From contig NZ_CP159826.1 of NCBI RefSeq assembly GCF_047729875.1, positions 3,596,001 through 3,660,000 on the forward strand: a DNA stretch of 64,000 nucleotides, read 5' to 3'. The notes beneath the pieces are model-generated. The model made no database searches and was not told where the DNA came from. It saw only the letters and a list, made by a program, of their open reading frames with translations. Position numbers and translations under genes: made by a program. The stretch is from Marimicrobium sp913061115 (GTDB taxonomy: Bacteria; Pseudomonadota; Gammaproteobacteria; Pseudomonadales; Halieaceae). Each line of letters opens with the position of its first letter. Position 1 is the first letter of the stretch. Of the stretch, positions 52,546-61,389 are shown one piece after another.

Positions 52546-54615
52546 ATGATAGACGGCATCGCCAACATTTCAGTACAGGAGCTGCGTGGAGTGGGCCCCA
52601 AGCTTGCGAGCACGCTGGCCGATTACGGCGTTCGGCACGTTGAGGATCTCCTATTTCACCTCCCATTGCGTTACCAAGACCGCACTCGGGTCACCCCCAT
52701 CGCGACTGCCAGGGAAGGCGCCGATGTAGTGATAGAAGGAGAGGTGAGAGCAGCGGATGTAGTCTTTGGGCGCCGTCGCAGCCTCGTAGCGCGAATCCAG
52801 GACGGCAGTGGAACATTGACCCTGCGCTTTTTCCATTTTAGCGCCGCGCAGAAAAACAACCTACAAACCGGCAGTCGACTGCGCTGTTTCGGCCAAGTGC
52901 GTCGTGGAGGCAGTGGCCTGGAAATGTACCATCCGGAATATCGCGTACTACAAGACGAGGATGTCGCTGTAGAGGAGGCCCTAACCCCGATCTACCCGAC
53001 GACAGCCGGTATCGGCCAAAACCAGTGGCGCAAACTCTGCAAGCAGGCCCTCGACCGCCTGCACAGAGAACAAGTCGATGAGTTATTGCCTCCCAGCGGC
53101 AAATACCCCTATGAATTAACGAAGGCCCTGCAATATCTGCACACCCCTCCCCCTGACGCCGCCCAAGAATTACTGCGAGAAGGCAAACATCCGGCCCAGT
53201 TGCGACTGGCGCTGGAAGAATTGGTGGCGCACAACCTATCGCTTCACCGACTGCGCGAACGACAGCAAGAAGAGGGCGCGCCAGCCCTGCCACTGAACAA
53301 GGAGGCACTCGGAGCATTCCTCGCAAGCCTGCCGTTCACACCCACGAACGCTCAACGCCATGTCCTGCAAGAAATCGCTATTGATCTGGCCAAGCCTGTT
53401 CCAATGATGCGGCTAGTGCAGGGCGATGTGGGGTCAGGGAAGACCCTGGTGGCCGCTGGTGCCGCGCTGCAGGCAATTAGCAGCGGCTACCAGGTCGCGA
53501 TCATGGCCCCTACAGAGATATTAGCAGAGCAGCACTGGCGTAATTTCTGTCAGTGGTTCGAACCCTTCAACATCACCATGGAATGGTTAAGCGGCCGCAC
53601 CAAGGGCAACAAACGGTTAACCGCTTTAGGGCGCATCGCCTCCGGGGACGCAAGCTTGGTCATCGGCACTCATGCATTATTTCAAGATAATGTGGCCTTC
53701 GCATGTTTAGGCCTGGTTGTCGTCGACGAGCAACACCGCTTCGGGGTTCATCAGCGTCTCGCTTTAACCAAAAAAGCAGCGCCGCAACAGGGCCGGGCCC
53801 ACCAGTTGGTCATGACGGCGACCCCTATTCCCCGAACGCTGTCCATGGTCGCCTATGCCGACCTAGACTGTTCAATAATCGACGAATTGCCACCGGGCAG
53901 GTCTCCAGTAACCACGGCACTCATCGATAGCAGCCGACGAGAGGACGTTGTAGCGCGAGTCGCGGCCGCCTGTAGCGAGGGCCGCCAAGCCTACTGGGTC
54001 TGTACCCTCATTGAGGAAAGCGATGTACTGCAGGCACAAGCGGCGGAGGCGACCGCTGCAGAATTACGTGCGGGACTACCTCATCTGGCAATCGGGCTAA
54101 TTCACGGCCGGCTCAAACCGCTGGAAAAGGCCGCGATAATGGCCGCGTTCAAAAGCGGAGAACTGGCGCTGCTGGTAGCCACAACCGTCATTGAGGTCGG
54201 CGTAGACGTGCCCAATGCTAGCCTGATGATCATTGAAAACCCCGAGCGGCTTGGCTTGGCGCAATTGCATCAACTGCGCGGGCGGGTGGGCAGAGGCTTA
54301 CAAGCCAGCCACTGTGTACTGTTGTATCAGACCCCGCTATCTGCCAACGGCAAACAGCGCCTGTCTGTTATGCGGGAAAGTTCGGATGGATTCTATATTG
54401 CCGAGAAAGATCTGGAACTGCGCGGCCCAGGCGAAGTACTCGGCACCCGGCAAACCGGTCTGATGGAGTTCAGGATCGCTTCGCTACCGGCACACAGTCA
54501 CCTGTTAGACGAAGTGCAATTTATTGCCAACGCTATCCGTGAATCCTATCCAGAACGGACTGACCCACTGATTCATCGCTGGACCGGCTCAGGCCAGCAA
54601 TTTGCCAAGGTTTGA
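52546..54615 (+). CDS. recG: ATP-dependent DNA helicase RecG
   Basis: Regresses stalled forks and branch-migrates Holliday junctions. 689 residues from the ATG at 52546. N-terminal wedge/OB domain (about 1-160, with RGVGPKLA near 14 and DLLFHLPLRYQDRT near 34-47). Walker A GDVGSGKTLVA near 293-303, DEQHRFGV (motif II, DEQH) near 392-399, and the motif VI region QLRGRVGRG near 575-583. C-terminal GPGEVLGTRQTG near 626-637 is RecG-specific. Starts 4 bases after oxyR. Confidence 0.96.
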   Translation: MIDGIANISVQELRGVGPKLASTLADYGVRHVEDLLFHLPLRYQDRTRVTPIATAREGADVVIEGEVRAADVVFGRRRSLVARIQDGSGTLTLRFFHFSAAQKNNLQTGSRLRCFGQVRRGGSGLEMYHPEYRVLQDEDVAVEEALTPIYPTTAGIGQNQWRKLCKQALDRLHREQVDELLPPSGKYPYELTKALQYLHTPPPDAAQELLREGKHPAQLRLALEELVAHNLSLHRLRERQQEEGAPALPLNKEALGAFLASLPFTPTNAQRHVLQEIAIDLAKPVPMMRLVQGDVGSGKTLVAAGAALQAISSGYQVAIMAPTEILAEQHWRNFCQWFEPFNITMEWLSGRTKGNKRLTALGRIASGDASLVIGTHALFQDNVAFACLGLVVVDEQHRFGVHQRLALTKKAAPQQGRAHQLVMTATPIPRTLSMVAYADLDCSIIDELPPGRSPVTTALIDSSRREDVVARVAAACSEGRQAYWVCTLIEESDVLQAQAAEATAAELRAGLPHLAIGLIHGRLKPLEKAAIMAAFKSGELALLVATTVIEVGVDVPNASLMIIENPERLGLAQLHQLRGRVGRGLQASHCVLLYQTPLSANGKQRLSVMRESSDGFYIAEKDLELRGPGEVLGTRQTGLMEFRIASLPAHSHLLDEVQFIANAIRESYPERTDPLIHRWTGSGQQFAKV

Positions 54616-54648
54616 ATACGCTTTAGCTGCCCCTAATAACCAATGGCG

Positions 54649-55197
54649 CTAGCGCAGAAATAACGCCTGCCAGCGCCGCTCCAGTTCATCCACGCCGATA
54701 GTACTCAAGGCTTCAATATTCCTATTTGGGATCTGCTCGGGATCGGCAAAGTCCTCCAATGCGCGGCTTACCATACCTTCTCTGAGCAGATGAATGAGCG
54801 GGTAGGGTGCCCGGTTGCTGAAGTGACTGGCAGCCTCTGGAGCCTCTCCCGCAAAGCGATATTGCGGATGAAAACTAGCCAACTGCACGATACCGTCAAG
54901 GCCCGATTCAATCAGCAGGTCCTGGGCTTCGTCGACGAATTGTAGGTAGTCTTCAAAATTCCGCAGCGCCCGAGGAAACACCACAAGGGTAGTAGCGACA
55001 TCCTGCTCCATACTGCGCTGAAGTAAATCGAGCTCCTGCAGGAGCACCCTGCGCAGATCTGCTATCTGGGTTTCCTCACAAACGGCTATACGCAGGTTGG
55101 GCGCACCCAGCAGAGGGCGCGCAAAAGGGCATAGATTCAAGCCGACAACAAAGTCGCGCAACCAGCGTCTCACATGACGCTCAGCGTTATCAGTCAC
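54649..55197 (-). CDS. DUF1415 family protein
   Basis: 182 residues, GTG start. The block GLNLCPFARP near 19-28 and FHPQYRFAGEAPEAASHFSNRAPYP (split: FHPQYRF near 109-115 and SNRAPYPLIHLLRE near 128-141) are the family's conserved parts, with a Cys-Pro-Phe that may be functional. No known activity. Lies 30 bases after the rubredoxin fusion gene on the same strand, so possibly co-transcribed. Confidence 0.85.
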   Translation of the reverse strand: MTDNAERHVRRWLRDFVVGLNLCPFARPLLGAPNLRIAVCEETQIADLRRVLLQELDLLQRSMEQDVATTLVVFPRALRNFEDYLQFVDEAQDLLIESGLDGIVQLASFHPQYRFAGEAPEAASHFSNRAPYPLIHLLREGMVSRALEDFADPEQIPNRNIEALSTIGVDELERRWQALFLR

Positions 55198-55227
55198 CGA
55201 CAGTGCCGGTGCGCATGGAGCCTCACG

Positions 55228-56598
55228 TCAGGCCATAATCGGCGGCAATTCTTTCTGCAGGATTATTTTCTCTTTAATGGCCTCGCCGGTCAGCGCAAAA
55301 CCCAGCAGCTTGCCACCACTGTCACGGAACTGCGCGTTGACGTTGTTGCCGTCGGCCACAATAGTCCAATCGCCCTCTGCCCCACGTGCAACAGGCGCGA
55401 CCACCACCGGACAGGCTGGCGTTTTAATCGTCACCGGCATGGCCCCGTAGCTGACCTCAGTGGGCTGACCCGCTAGGGTTTTGCCCAACGCTTTAGCTGC
55501 CGCCATCAAAGGCGCGACATAAACCAACACGTGTCCGTCAACCTCTGCGCAATCTCCCATCGCATAGACGTGGCTGGCGCTGGTCTCTAAAAGGCGGTTG
55601 GTAACAATACCCCGATTGACGACAATACCGCTGGCCTTGGCTAAATCAGTTCGAGGCCGCACACCAACCGCCGAAATGACGATGTCGGCGGCAATGGTCT
55701 CGCCATTATTAAGGCTCACAATCACGCCCTTCTCAGCCTTGTTCACGGCAGTTACCAAAGGACCGAAATGGAACTTCGCGCCTTTCTGTTCCAACGCTGT
55801 CTGCACTGCCTTACCCGCAGGTTCGGGCAACAACGTTGGCAGGCAGTAGCCAAGAGGATCCACAGCTTCCACCTCAAACCCACCATTAATCAAATCATTG
55901 GTGTATTCGCAGCCGATCAGTCCGCCTCCGATGATGCACACCTTCTTTACACCATTCTTGGCAACGGCGACGCGGAAATCAGCGTAGTCCAGCAGATCAT
56001 TGACGGAATAGACCAGTTCCAGCCCATCGCCCTCAATCGGGGGACGGATCACCTCGGCCCCCACGGCCAGAACCAATTTCCGGTAGTGAATTACAGTCTC
56101 GGCATCACCCACCTTGATCAACTGACGCTCGGTATCAAGTTCGTTCACCTTGGTCATAGTCCAAACGCTGGCTTTGAGTTGGCGTGCCATGCTACCCGCA
56201 TCCAACTGGGCCAGATCATCAGCCGAGTGGTCTTTGGTATAACCCGTGGACAGCATCGGCTTGGAATAGGAGCGGCCGTCGTCCGACGTGATAATGATAA
56301 GCGGCGTTTCGCTATCATGCTTGCGAAACTCCTTAGCCAAGCCGTATCCTGCCAGGCCTGTCCCGAGAATAACCACCGGCGCATGGACTTTATCCACCGT
56401 AGGTTCCTCATGGTGGGGCACATCGTCAACCAGTGCCTCTTTTAATAATTCAAAATCTTCCTTGCCAACACCACAGTCAGGGCACAACCAATCTTCCGGA
56501 ACATCCTCCCACTTGGTTCCTGGCGCGATACCATCGTCCGGCCAGCCTTCCTTCTCGTCATAAATCAGACCACAAACAATACATTCCCATTGGCTCAT
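55228..56598 (-). CDS. Rubredoxin fused to rubredoxin reductase
   Basis: 456 residues. An N-terminal rubredoxin (about 1-55) carries CIVCG near 6-10 and CPDCG near 39-43, the four Cys ligands of a single iron. A linker leads to a flavoprotein reductase with VVILGTGLAGYGLA near 75-88 (FAD), CIIGGGLIGCE near 223-233 (NAD) and YAMGDCAEV near 347-355. Pseudomonads have separate rubA and rubB genes at this locus; here both are one chain. Such pairs donate electrons to alkane hydroxylases or reduce oxygen and peroxide. The partner cannot be told here. ATG at 56598 with GAGAAG upstream. Confidence 0.9.
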   Translation of the reverse strand: MSQWECIVCGLIYDEKEGWPDDGIAPGTKWEDVPEDWLCPDCGVGKEDFELLKEALVDDVPHHEEPTVDKVHAPVVILGTGLAGYGLAKEFRKHDSETPLIIITSDDGRSYSKPMLSTGYTKDHSADDLAQLDAGSMARQLKASVWTMTKVNELDTERQLIKVGDAETVIHYRKLVLAVGAEVIRPPIEGDGLELVYSVNDLLDYADFRVAVAKNGVKKVCIIGGGLIGCEYTNDLINGGFEVEAVDPLGYCLPTLLPEPAGKAVQTALEQKGAKFHFGPLVTAVNKAEKGVIVSLNNGETIAADIVISAVGVRPRTDLAKASGIVVNRGIVTNRLLETSASHVYAMGDCAEVDGHVLVYVAPLMAAAKALGKTLAGQPTEVSYGAMPVTIKTPACPVVVAPVARGAEGDWTIVADGNNVNAQFRDSGGKLLGFALTGEAIKEKIILQKELPPIMA

Positions 56599-56710
56599 GC
56601 TACTTCTCACTCTTTATAATGCTTGCGGATGACTTCATTTGCCGAACGAAAAATACAAGACCTTGCAGCAACGGAAGAATGGACAAATTTGGAAACCGAA
56701 CACTATAGGG

Positions 56711-56729
56711 TTGTACAATAATTGTGCAA
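56711..56729. promoter_or_regulatory. Imperfect inverted repeat between the rubredoxin fusion gene and ubiC
   Basis: TTGTACAAT and ATTGTGCAA are separated by one base and differ at one position, a nearly perfect 19-bp palindrome. It lies about 112 bases from the upstream gene start and 103 bases before ubiC. Position suits an operator; the cognate regulator is unknown. Confidence 0.4.
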
Positions 56730-56832
56730 GGATTTTTTCTCGTCAAACTTCTGGAAATTTGGATCGGCAACTCTCTTGCAAGCGCACTCCCGATAAAGCA
56801 TTCTCGCCACTCGAATTAAGGATATCATACGT

Positions 56833-57486
56833 TTGCAACCGTCCAATCCCGCACTGGTGCCCCGCCCGCAGTGGCGCAAACGCATACCCGTTGAGCCCCA
56901 CTGGCGGCCCGAAGGGCTCTATGACCGTGAGACCCTGCCGCCGAATTTGCGCAGCTGGTTAACAGACAATGGCTCTCTAACGGCACGGCTGGTAGCGTCT
57001 GGACAGGGCGAATTCAGTGTAAAACGATTGTATCAGGGATGGGAGGTACCGCTACTCTCCGAGCGCCGGCTATTAGCCCTACCCCCCAGACAGGTCGCGC
57101 TGGTGCGCGAGGTCGCTCTATTATTGGATGACAACGCTGTAGTATTTGCCCGTAGCATCTTTCCCATTACAAGTCTGAATGGCAGCCTGGCACACTTGCG
57201 ACGGTTACAGAACAAATCGCTAGGAGCGTTTCTATTCAAGCATCCCGGCATGCACCGCTATCCCTTTGAACTTTCGCACATGTCGGGAAACAGTGATTAC
57301 CTGCCAGAAGACCTCCGCCAACCCGGACTCGCCTGGGGGCGTCGCTGTCGTTTCGAGATCAACGGGAAAAAGCTGATGGTAAGCGAGGTTTTCCTGGAGA
57401 CTTTTACCCCTTGGAGAGCTGCACCTTCGATGCATCGCACACAGCGCGGCAAGGTCAGCACTGCATTTATGTCGCTAACCCAGTAA
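56833..57486 (+). CDS. ubiC: Chorismate lyase
   Basis: 217 residues. Converts chorismate to 4-hydroxybenzoate and pyruvate, the first committed step of ubiquinone synthesis. ERRLLALPPRQVALVREVAL near 76-95 includes conserved Arg residues; VVFARSIFP near 103-111 and MVSEVFLE (Glu of the active site) near 178-185 are family blocks. Start is TTG with AAGGA about 10 bases upstream; a GTG at 56854 is an alternative. Followed by ubiA, which uses its product. Confidence 0.93.
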   Translation: MQPSNPALVPRPQWRKRIPVEPHWRPEGLYDRETLPPNLRSWLTDNGSLTARLVASGQGEFSVKRLYQGWEVPLLSERRLLALPPRQVALVREVALLLDDNAVVFARSIFPITSLNGSLAHLRRLQNKSLGAFLFKHPGMHRYPFELSHMSGNSDYLPEDLRQPGLAWGRRCRFEINGKKLMVSEVFLETFTPWRAAPSMHRTQRGKVSTAFMSLTQ

Positions 57487-57519
57487 GCTACGCAGTTTAC
57501 TATGCCGCAAAAGGTTTCA

Positions 57520-58389
57520 ATGGCAACCTCACCCAAAACTCATGCACTGCTGCAACTGATTCGCTTTGATAAGCCGATCGGCACCCTACTCCTGCTGTGG
57601 CCAGCCCTTTGGGCTCTTTGGCTCGCGGCGCAAGGTGTGCCTGACTACACACTACTGGCTATTTTTCTGGCCGGTACCTTTCTTGCCCGCTCCGCCGGTT
57701 GCATCATCAATGACCTCGCTGATCGGAATCTAGACGGTGCGGTAGCGCGCACCAATGCTCGACCACTGGTGACCGGGGCAATCACTGTTCGGGAAGCGGT
57801 GGCCCTGTTTGTGGTGCTGATGTTGCTCGCGTTCATACTGGTGCTGTTCACCAACCGATTGACTGTCATACTCTCTGTTGGTGCGGTGATACTAGCCTCC
57901 AGCTACCCGTTTATGAAACGCTACATGCAATTACCGCAACTGGTATTGGGCGCCGCATTTTCCTGGAGTATTCCGATGGCCTTCGCTGCCCAAAGTGGTG
58001 CCCTGCCTCCCGCGCTATGGCTGGTCTATCTGGGAAATCTGCTCTGGACCATGGCCTACGACACGGCCTACGCCATGGTAGACCGGGAGGACGACCTCAA
58101 AATAGGCATAAAGTCTGCAGCCATATTATTTGGCCAGTACGACCGCCTCATGATTGCGCTGCTGCAGGTATCAAGCCTGATATGTCTTTACCTCGCGGGC
58201 CAGGCATTCGGACTGGGCCTCTACTACAACGCATCGCTGGTCGTATCTGCCGCGCTGTTTGGCTATCACCAATACCTGATCCGCGAACGCAAGGCGGATG
58301 AATGTTTCAGGGCCTTCCTGCATAACAACTGGGTGGGCATGACGATCTTTGTCGGCGTGGCGCTCAACTATCTGACAGACGGCACCTGA
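57520..58389 (+). CDS. ubiA: 4-hydroxybenzoate polyprenyltransferase
   Basis: Prenylates 4-hydroxybenzoate in the inner membrane. The ATG at 57520 is favoured over that at 57502 because AAAAGG lies 5 bases upstream; it gives 289 residues (E. coli 290). The two Asp-rich motifs are NDLADRNLD near 63-71 and DREDD near 187-191, with about eight membrane helices between and after. Next to ubiC, 33 bases downstream of it. Confidence 0.96.
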   Translation: MATSPKTHALLQLIRFDKPIGTLLLLWPALWALWLAAQGVPDYTLLAIFLAGTFLARSAGCIINDLADRNLDGAVARTNARPLVTGAITVREAVALFVVLMLLAFILVLFTNRLTVILSVGAVILASSYPFMKRYMQLPQLVLGAAFSWSIPMAFAAQSGALPPALWLVYLGNLLWTMAYDTAYAMVDREDDLKIGIKSAAILFGQYDRLMIALLQVSSLICLYLAGQAFGLGLYYNASLVVSAALFGYHQYLIRERKADECFRAFLHNNWVGMTIFVGVALNYLTDGT

Positions 58390-58396
58390 GTCGCCA

Positions 58397-59554
58397 ATGG
58401 CCCTGGCTCCGCACCCACATGCATTCACCACCGAGTTTCTCAACAGCCTCAACCAAATTTCTGCTGCGCAGTGGAACGCTATCGCCGGTACTGATTATCC
58501 GTTTCTGCGCCACGATTTTCTGCTTGGACTGGAAACAACTGGATGCACAACAGCAGAAACCGGATGGCAGCCGTGCCATCTAATCCTCCGTTGTGACAGC
58601 GAAGTGGTGGCAATTATGCCGCTCTACCTCAAAGCACATTCTTACGGCGAGTATGTGTTCGACTGGTCCTGGGCCGATGCCTGGCGGCAGAGTGGTCTCG
58701 TCTATTATCCGAAATTACTCACCGCAATACCTTTCACTCCCGCCACAGGGCCGCGCCTGTGCGTCTCTCCTGACGTTGATGCAGAGCAGTGCTTGCGCGC
58801 CGTGCTTCACGCTGTAAAAGCTCTGGCCGCAAAACGACACATTTCATCTTGGCATCTATTGTTTCCCGATGAGACCATGAGCGAAACACTGCTCGACGCC
58901 GGCCTGCATCGCCGCGCCGGCACCCAGTTTCACTGGTTCAACGATAACTATGCCTGTTTCGAGGATTTTCTCGCGACATTTAATAGCCGCAAACGCAAAG
59001 CGCTAAAAAAAGAGCGCCGACGTGTCGCAGAACAGGGGCTGGTGCTGAAAACACTGACGGGGGCAAGCATTGGCGAGCAAGAATGGGAACAATTCTATCG
59101 CTTTTATCAGCTGACCTATGCCAAACGCAGTGGTCATGGTGGCTACCTGAGTCGCGATTTTTTTGTCACTACCGCCGCCGGCATGGGAGACCAAGTGGTT
59201 ATGGTGCTAGCCTACCTTGATACGCGCGCTGTGGCCGGAGCCCTTTATTTCTGTTCCAACGATACGCTTTACGGGCGCTACTGGGGCTGCGAAGAAGAAT
59301 ATGACTGCTTACACTTCGAAGCCTGCTATTACCAAGGTATTGAGTACTGTATCGCCAACAAGCTAGCGCGGTTTGACCCAGGAGCACAGGGAGAACATAA
59401 AATTCAACGCGGATTTCGCCCCATAACCACATGGTCAAATCACTGGATTGCAGATCCTGATCTGTCCGCAGCAGTAGGCGACTTCACTCGCCGTGAGGAG
59501 GAACAAAACGACCTTTACCGGCAAGCAGCCACAAAAATGCTGCCCTTCAAATAA
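58397..59554 (+). CDS. GNAT-fold acyltransferase of the FemAB-like (DUF482/PF04339) type
   Basis: 385 residues, 7 bases after ubiA. Conserved blocks include LKAHSYGEYVFDWSWADAW (near 76-94), YYPKLLTAIPFTPATGPR near 101-118 and RFDPGAQGEHKIQRGF near 330-345, which mark this family. Related to peptidyltransferases that transfer aminoacyl or acyl groups, but the acceptor is unknown. It may work on the cell envelope or on a metabolite. No signal peptide. Genomic neighbour of ubiA by close spacing, perhaps co-transcribed. Confidence 0.85.
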   Translation: MALAPHPHAFTTEFLNSLNQISAAQWNAIAGTDYPFLRHDFLLGLETTGCTTAETGWQPCHLILRCDSEVVAIMPLYLKAHSYGEYVFDWSWADAWRQSGLVYYPKLLTAIPFTPATGPRLCVSPDVDAEQCLRAVLHAVKALAAKRHISSWHLLFPDETMSETLLDAGLHRRAGTQFHWFNDNYACFEDFLATFNSRKRKALKKERRRVAEQGLVLKTLTGASIGEQEWEQFYRFYQLTYAKRSGHGGYLSRDFFVTTAAGMGDQVVMVLAYLDTRAVAGALYFCSNDTLYGRYWGCEEEYDCLHFEACYYQGIEYCIANKLARFDPGAQGEHKIQRGFRPITTWSNHWIADPDLSAAVGDFTRREEEQNDLYRQAATKMLPFK

Positions 59555-59586
59555 TGTATCCCCGCTACTAACTGTTCGGACAGCAA

Positions 59587-60366
59587 TCAGATTGGACGAT
59601 TCTCGCGGGTAAACACCCATTCACGCGCGCTAGATTCGGCTTTGTTATAGCGATAACCGTCGGTTTTAAACTCTTTTATAGCCTCGGGCTCATTCAATGC
59701 GTTATCGATAATAAACCGGGTCATTTGTCCGCGTGCTTTCTTGGCAAAAAAGCTGATCACCTTGTATTGGTCGCCCTTGAGGTCTTTGAAGACAGGCGTG
59801 ACAACATCGGCATCCAGCGCCTTTGGCTGTACTGACTTGAAATATTCGTTGGATGCAAGATTGACCAGCACCTTGCTGCGCGAGTTATTCAGCTGCTTAT
59901 TAATAGACTTTGTGATGGAATCACCCCAGAATTGATAGAGGTTTTTGCCCCCGCGATTAACAAACTTAAGCCCCATTTCAAGCCGATAGGGCTGCATTAA
60001 GTCGAGCGGACGCAACAGTCCGTAGAGGCCAGAGAGAATACGCAGGTGACTCTGGGCGAAACTGAGCTGTGCCTCTGTCAGGGTCGAGGCCTCTAGGCCC
60101 GTATAGACACCACCCTTGAACGCCAGTATTGCCTGCTTAGCATTATCCAATTCAAAGGGCTCACCCCAATCCATGAAGCGCCGATGATTTAACTGTGCAA
60201 TGTTCTCACTCACACCCATCAAAGCCTGGATATCTTCTTGGCTGAGCGCGCGCGCATCTTCTACAAGCCCAGCAGATCGCGCCAGGAACTCAGGCTGAGT
60301 CGCGCTAAGAGTGCCTGCGGGTATATCAAAGTCCAGCGTTTTGGCCGGAGATAGAACAGTCAACAT
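59587..60366 (-). CDS. yaaA: Peroxide stress protein YaaA
   Basis: 259 residues (E. coli 258). MLTVLSPAKTLDFD opens the family; FKGGVYTGLEA near 84-94 and LRILSGLYGLLRPLDLMQPYRLEMG (split: LSGLYGLLRP near 109-118) follow; FFAKKARGQMTRF near 207-219 is C-terminal. In E. coli it is induced by OxyR and lowers free iron during peroxide stress, limiting DNA damage. Convergent with the acyltransferase gene. OxyR itself is encoded 8 kb away. Confidence 0.95.
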   Translation of the reverse strand: MLTVLSPAKTLDFDIPAGTLSATQPEFLARSAGLVEDARALSQEDIQALMGVSENIAQLNHRRFMDWGEPFELDNAKQAILAFKGGVYTGLEASTLTEAQLSFAQSHLRILSGLYGLLRPLDLMQPYRLEMGLKFVNRGGKNLYQFWGDSITKSINKQLNNSRSKVLVNLASNEYFKSVQPKALDADVVTPVFKDLKGDQYKVISFFAKKARGQMTRFIIDNALNEPEAIKEFKTDGYRYNKAESSAREWVFTRENRPI

Positions 60367-60798
60367 TCGATTAATTCCAAATTAAAGGGCTGTTAGTGGC
60401 GTCGTTTTCCAACAGTGGTCGATCCCATGATACTCCGTGACACCAGAATCAAAAAGAACCATTCTCTGTGACGGCCATCGGAGCGATTGTTTTTGCCATC
60501 CAATATTTCCAATAATTCAGCTAACGAGCCCCGCATACACAAACATGTGAGACTAGCGTGAGCTCTAAGCACATGAACAGCCTCAGAGGTGCCACCCAAG
60601 CTATTGATATACATGTGGAAATAGCGTAGCTTAAGTTCATAACGTAGACGAATCAATACGCAAACTGAAATTCAATTACCCACTTTGCAAAAATAGACCC
60701 GTACTATGCCATATGCTCAAAATAAAAAAGCGTTGTCAAAGTACTCAATTTAACAACTAATCTATACTAGACTGACAATAGCGTGTCGGGAGAAATTG
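60367..60798. other. 432-base region without a convincing gene
   Basis: Between yaaA and the polysaccharide locus. The only sizeable reading frame is an 87-codon frame on the minus strand (60656-60393), with no ribosome-binding site, no recognisable domain and odd composition; I do not call it. The last 80 bases are AT-rich, with a possible -10 (TATACT, 60763-60768) and a TTGTCA/TGACAA pair 34 bases apart (60733-60738 and 60773-60778). This is likely the promoter region of the polysaccharide genes. Confidence 0.5.
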
Positions 60799-61365
60799 AT
60801 GTCACACTGCATTATGCGCAAAATACTTATATTACTGTCGAGCTTTATAGTCTTACTGTCAGCTGCTGCCTTTAGTGCTCCCTATTTTGTCAATCCGGGC
60901 GATATTCTCGCAGTCAATATTTGGAATGAGGATCTCCTGAGTCGTGAGGCCCTAGTGCGACCTGATGGCTTTATCAGCCTGCCAATGATCGGCGAGATCG
61001 ACACTACCAACAGCACCCCGCTAGAGGTCAGCGATACTATCGCCCAAGCCTTAAGTGAATATATAAAGGATACACCACAAGTGGTGGTCTCTGTGCAGAA
61101 CGTTGCGGGCAATAAAATTTACGTGATGGGCAAAGTGAATCGTCCAGGCGAATACAACATCACTAGTGACACCGACATCATTCAGGCTCTGGCATTGGCA
61201 GGCGGCCTCAACACGTTCGCCGCCGAAAATGATATCCTGATTTTACGACGGGAAGCCGATGGTACGCAGGTTTCTATCCCATTCGAATATGCAACGGTCA
61301 AAAATGGTGAAGAAATGCACACCAATATTGTGCTGCATAGCCGTGATATTGTGGTCGTTCCTTGA
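60799..61365 (+). CDS. Polysaccharide export protein (Wza family, short form)
   Basis: 188 residues, ATG at 60799 with GGGAGA 5 bases upstream. A signal peptide (to about 27, SAAAFSA) is followed by the polysaccharide export domain (VNPGDILAVNIWNE near 30-43, RPDGFISLPMIGEI near 52-65) and an SLBB unit (VMGKVNRPGEYNI near 108-120, ALALAGGLNTFA near 129-140). There is no lipobox Cys after the signal sequence and only one SLBB, unlike Wza; this is the short form common in XrtA/PEP-CTERM exopolysaccharide loci. It should be the periplasmic or outer-membrane exit component. Confidence 0.9.
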   Translation: MSHCIMRKILILLSSFIVLLSAAAFSAPYFVNPGDILAVNIWNEDLLSREALVRPDGFISLPMIGEIDTTNSTPLEVSDTIAQALSEYIKDTPQVVVSVQNVAGNKIYVMGKVNRPGEYNITSDTDIIQALALAGGLNTFAAENDILILRREADGTQVSIPFEYATVKNGEEMHTNIVLHSRDIVVVP

Positions 61366-61389
61366 TTGCTAGGCTCACACATCAAAAAA

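Noticed and set aside
56699..56710. CACTATAGGG resembling the end of a phage T7 promoter
   Set aside because: Only the last ten bases match; the essential upstream part is absent and no phage genes are near.
60393..60656. 87-codon frame on the minus strand upstream of the polysaccharide genes
   Set aside because: No ribosome-binding site, no domain or signal I recognise, Cys- and His-containing low-quality composition, and it fills the likely promoter region. I looked for transposase remains in the three minus frames and found none that convinced me.
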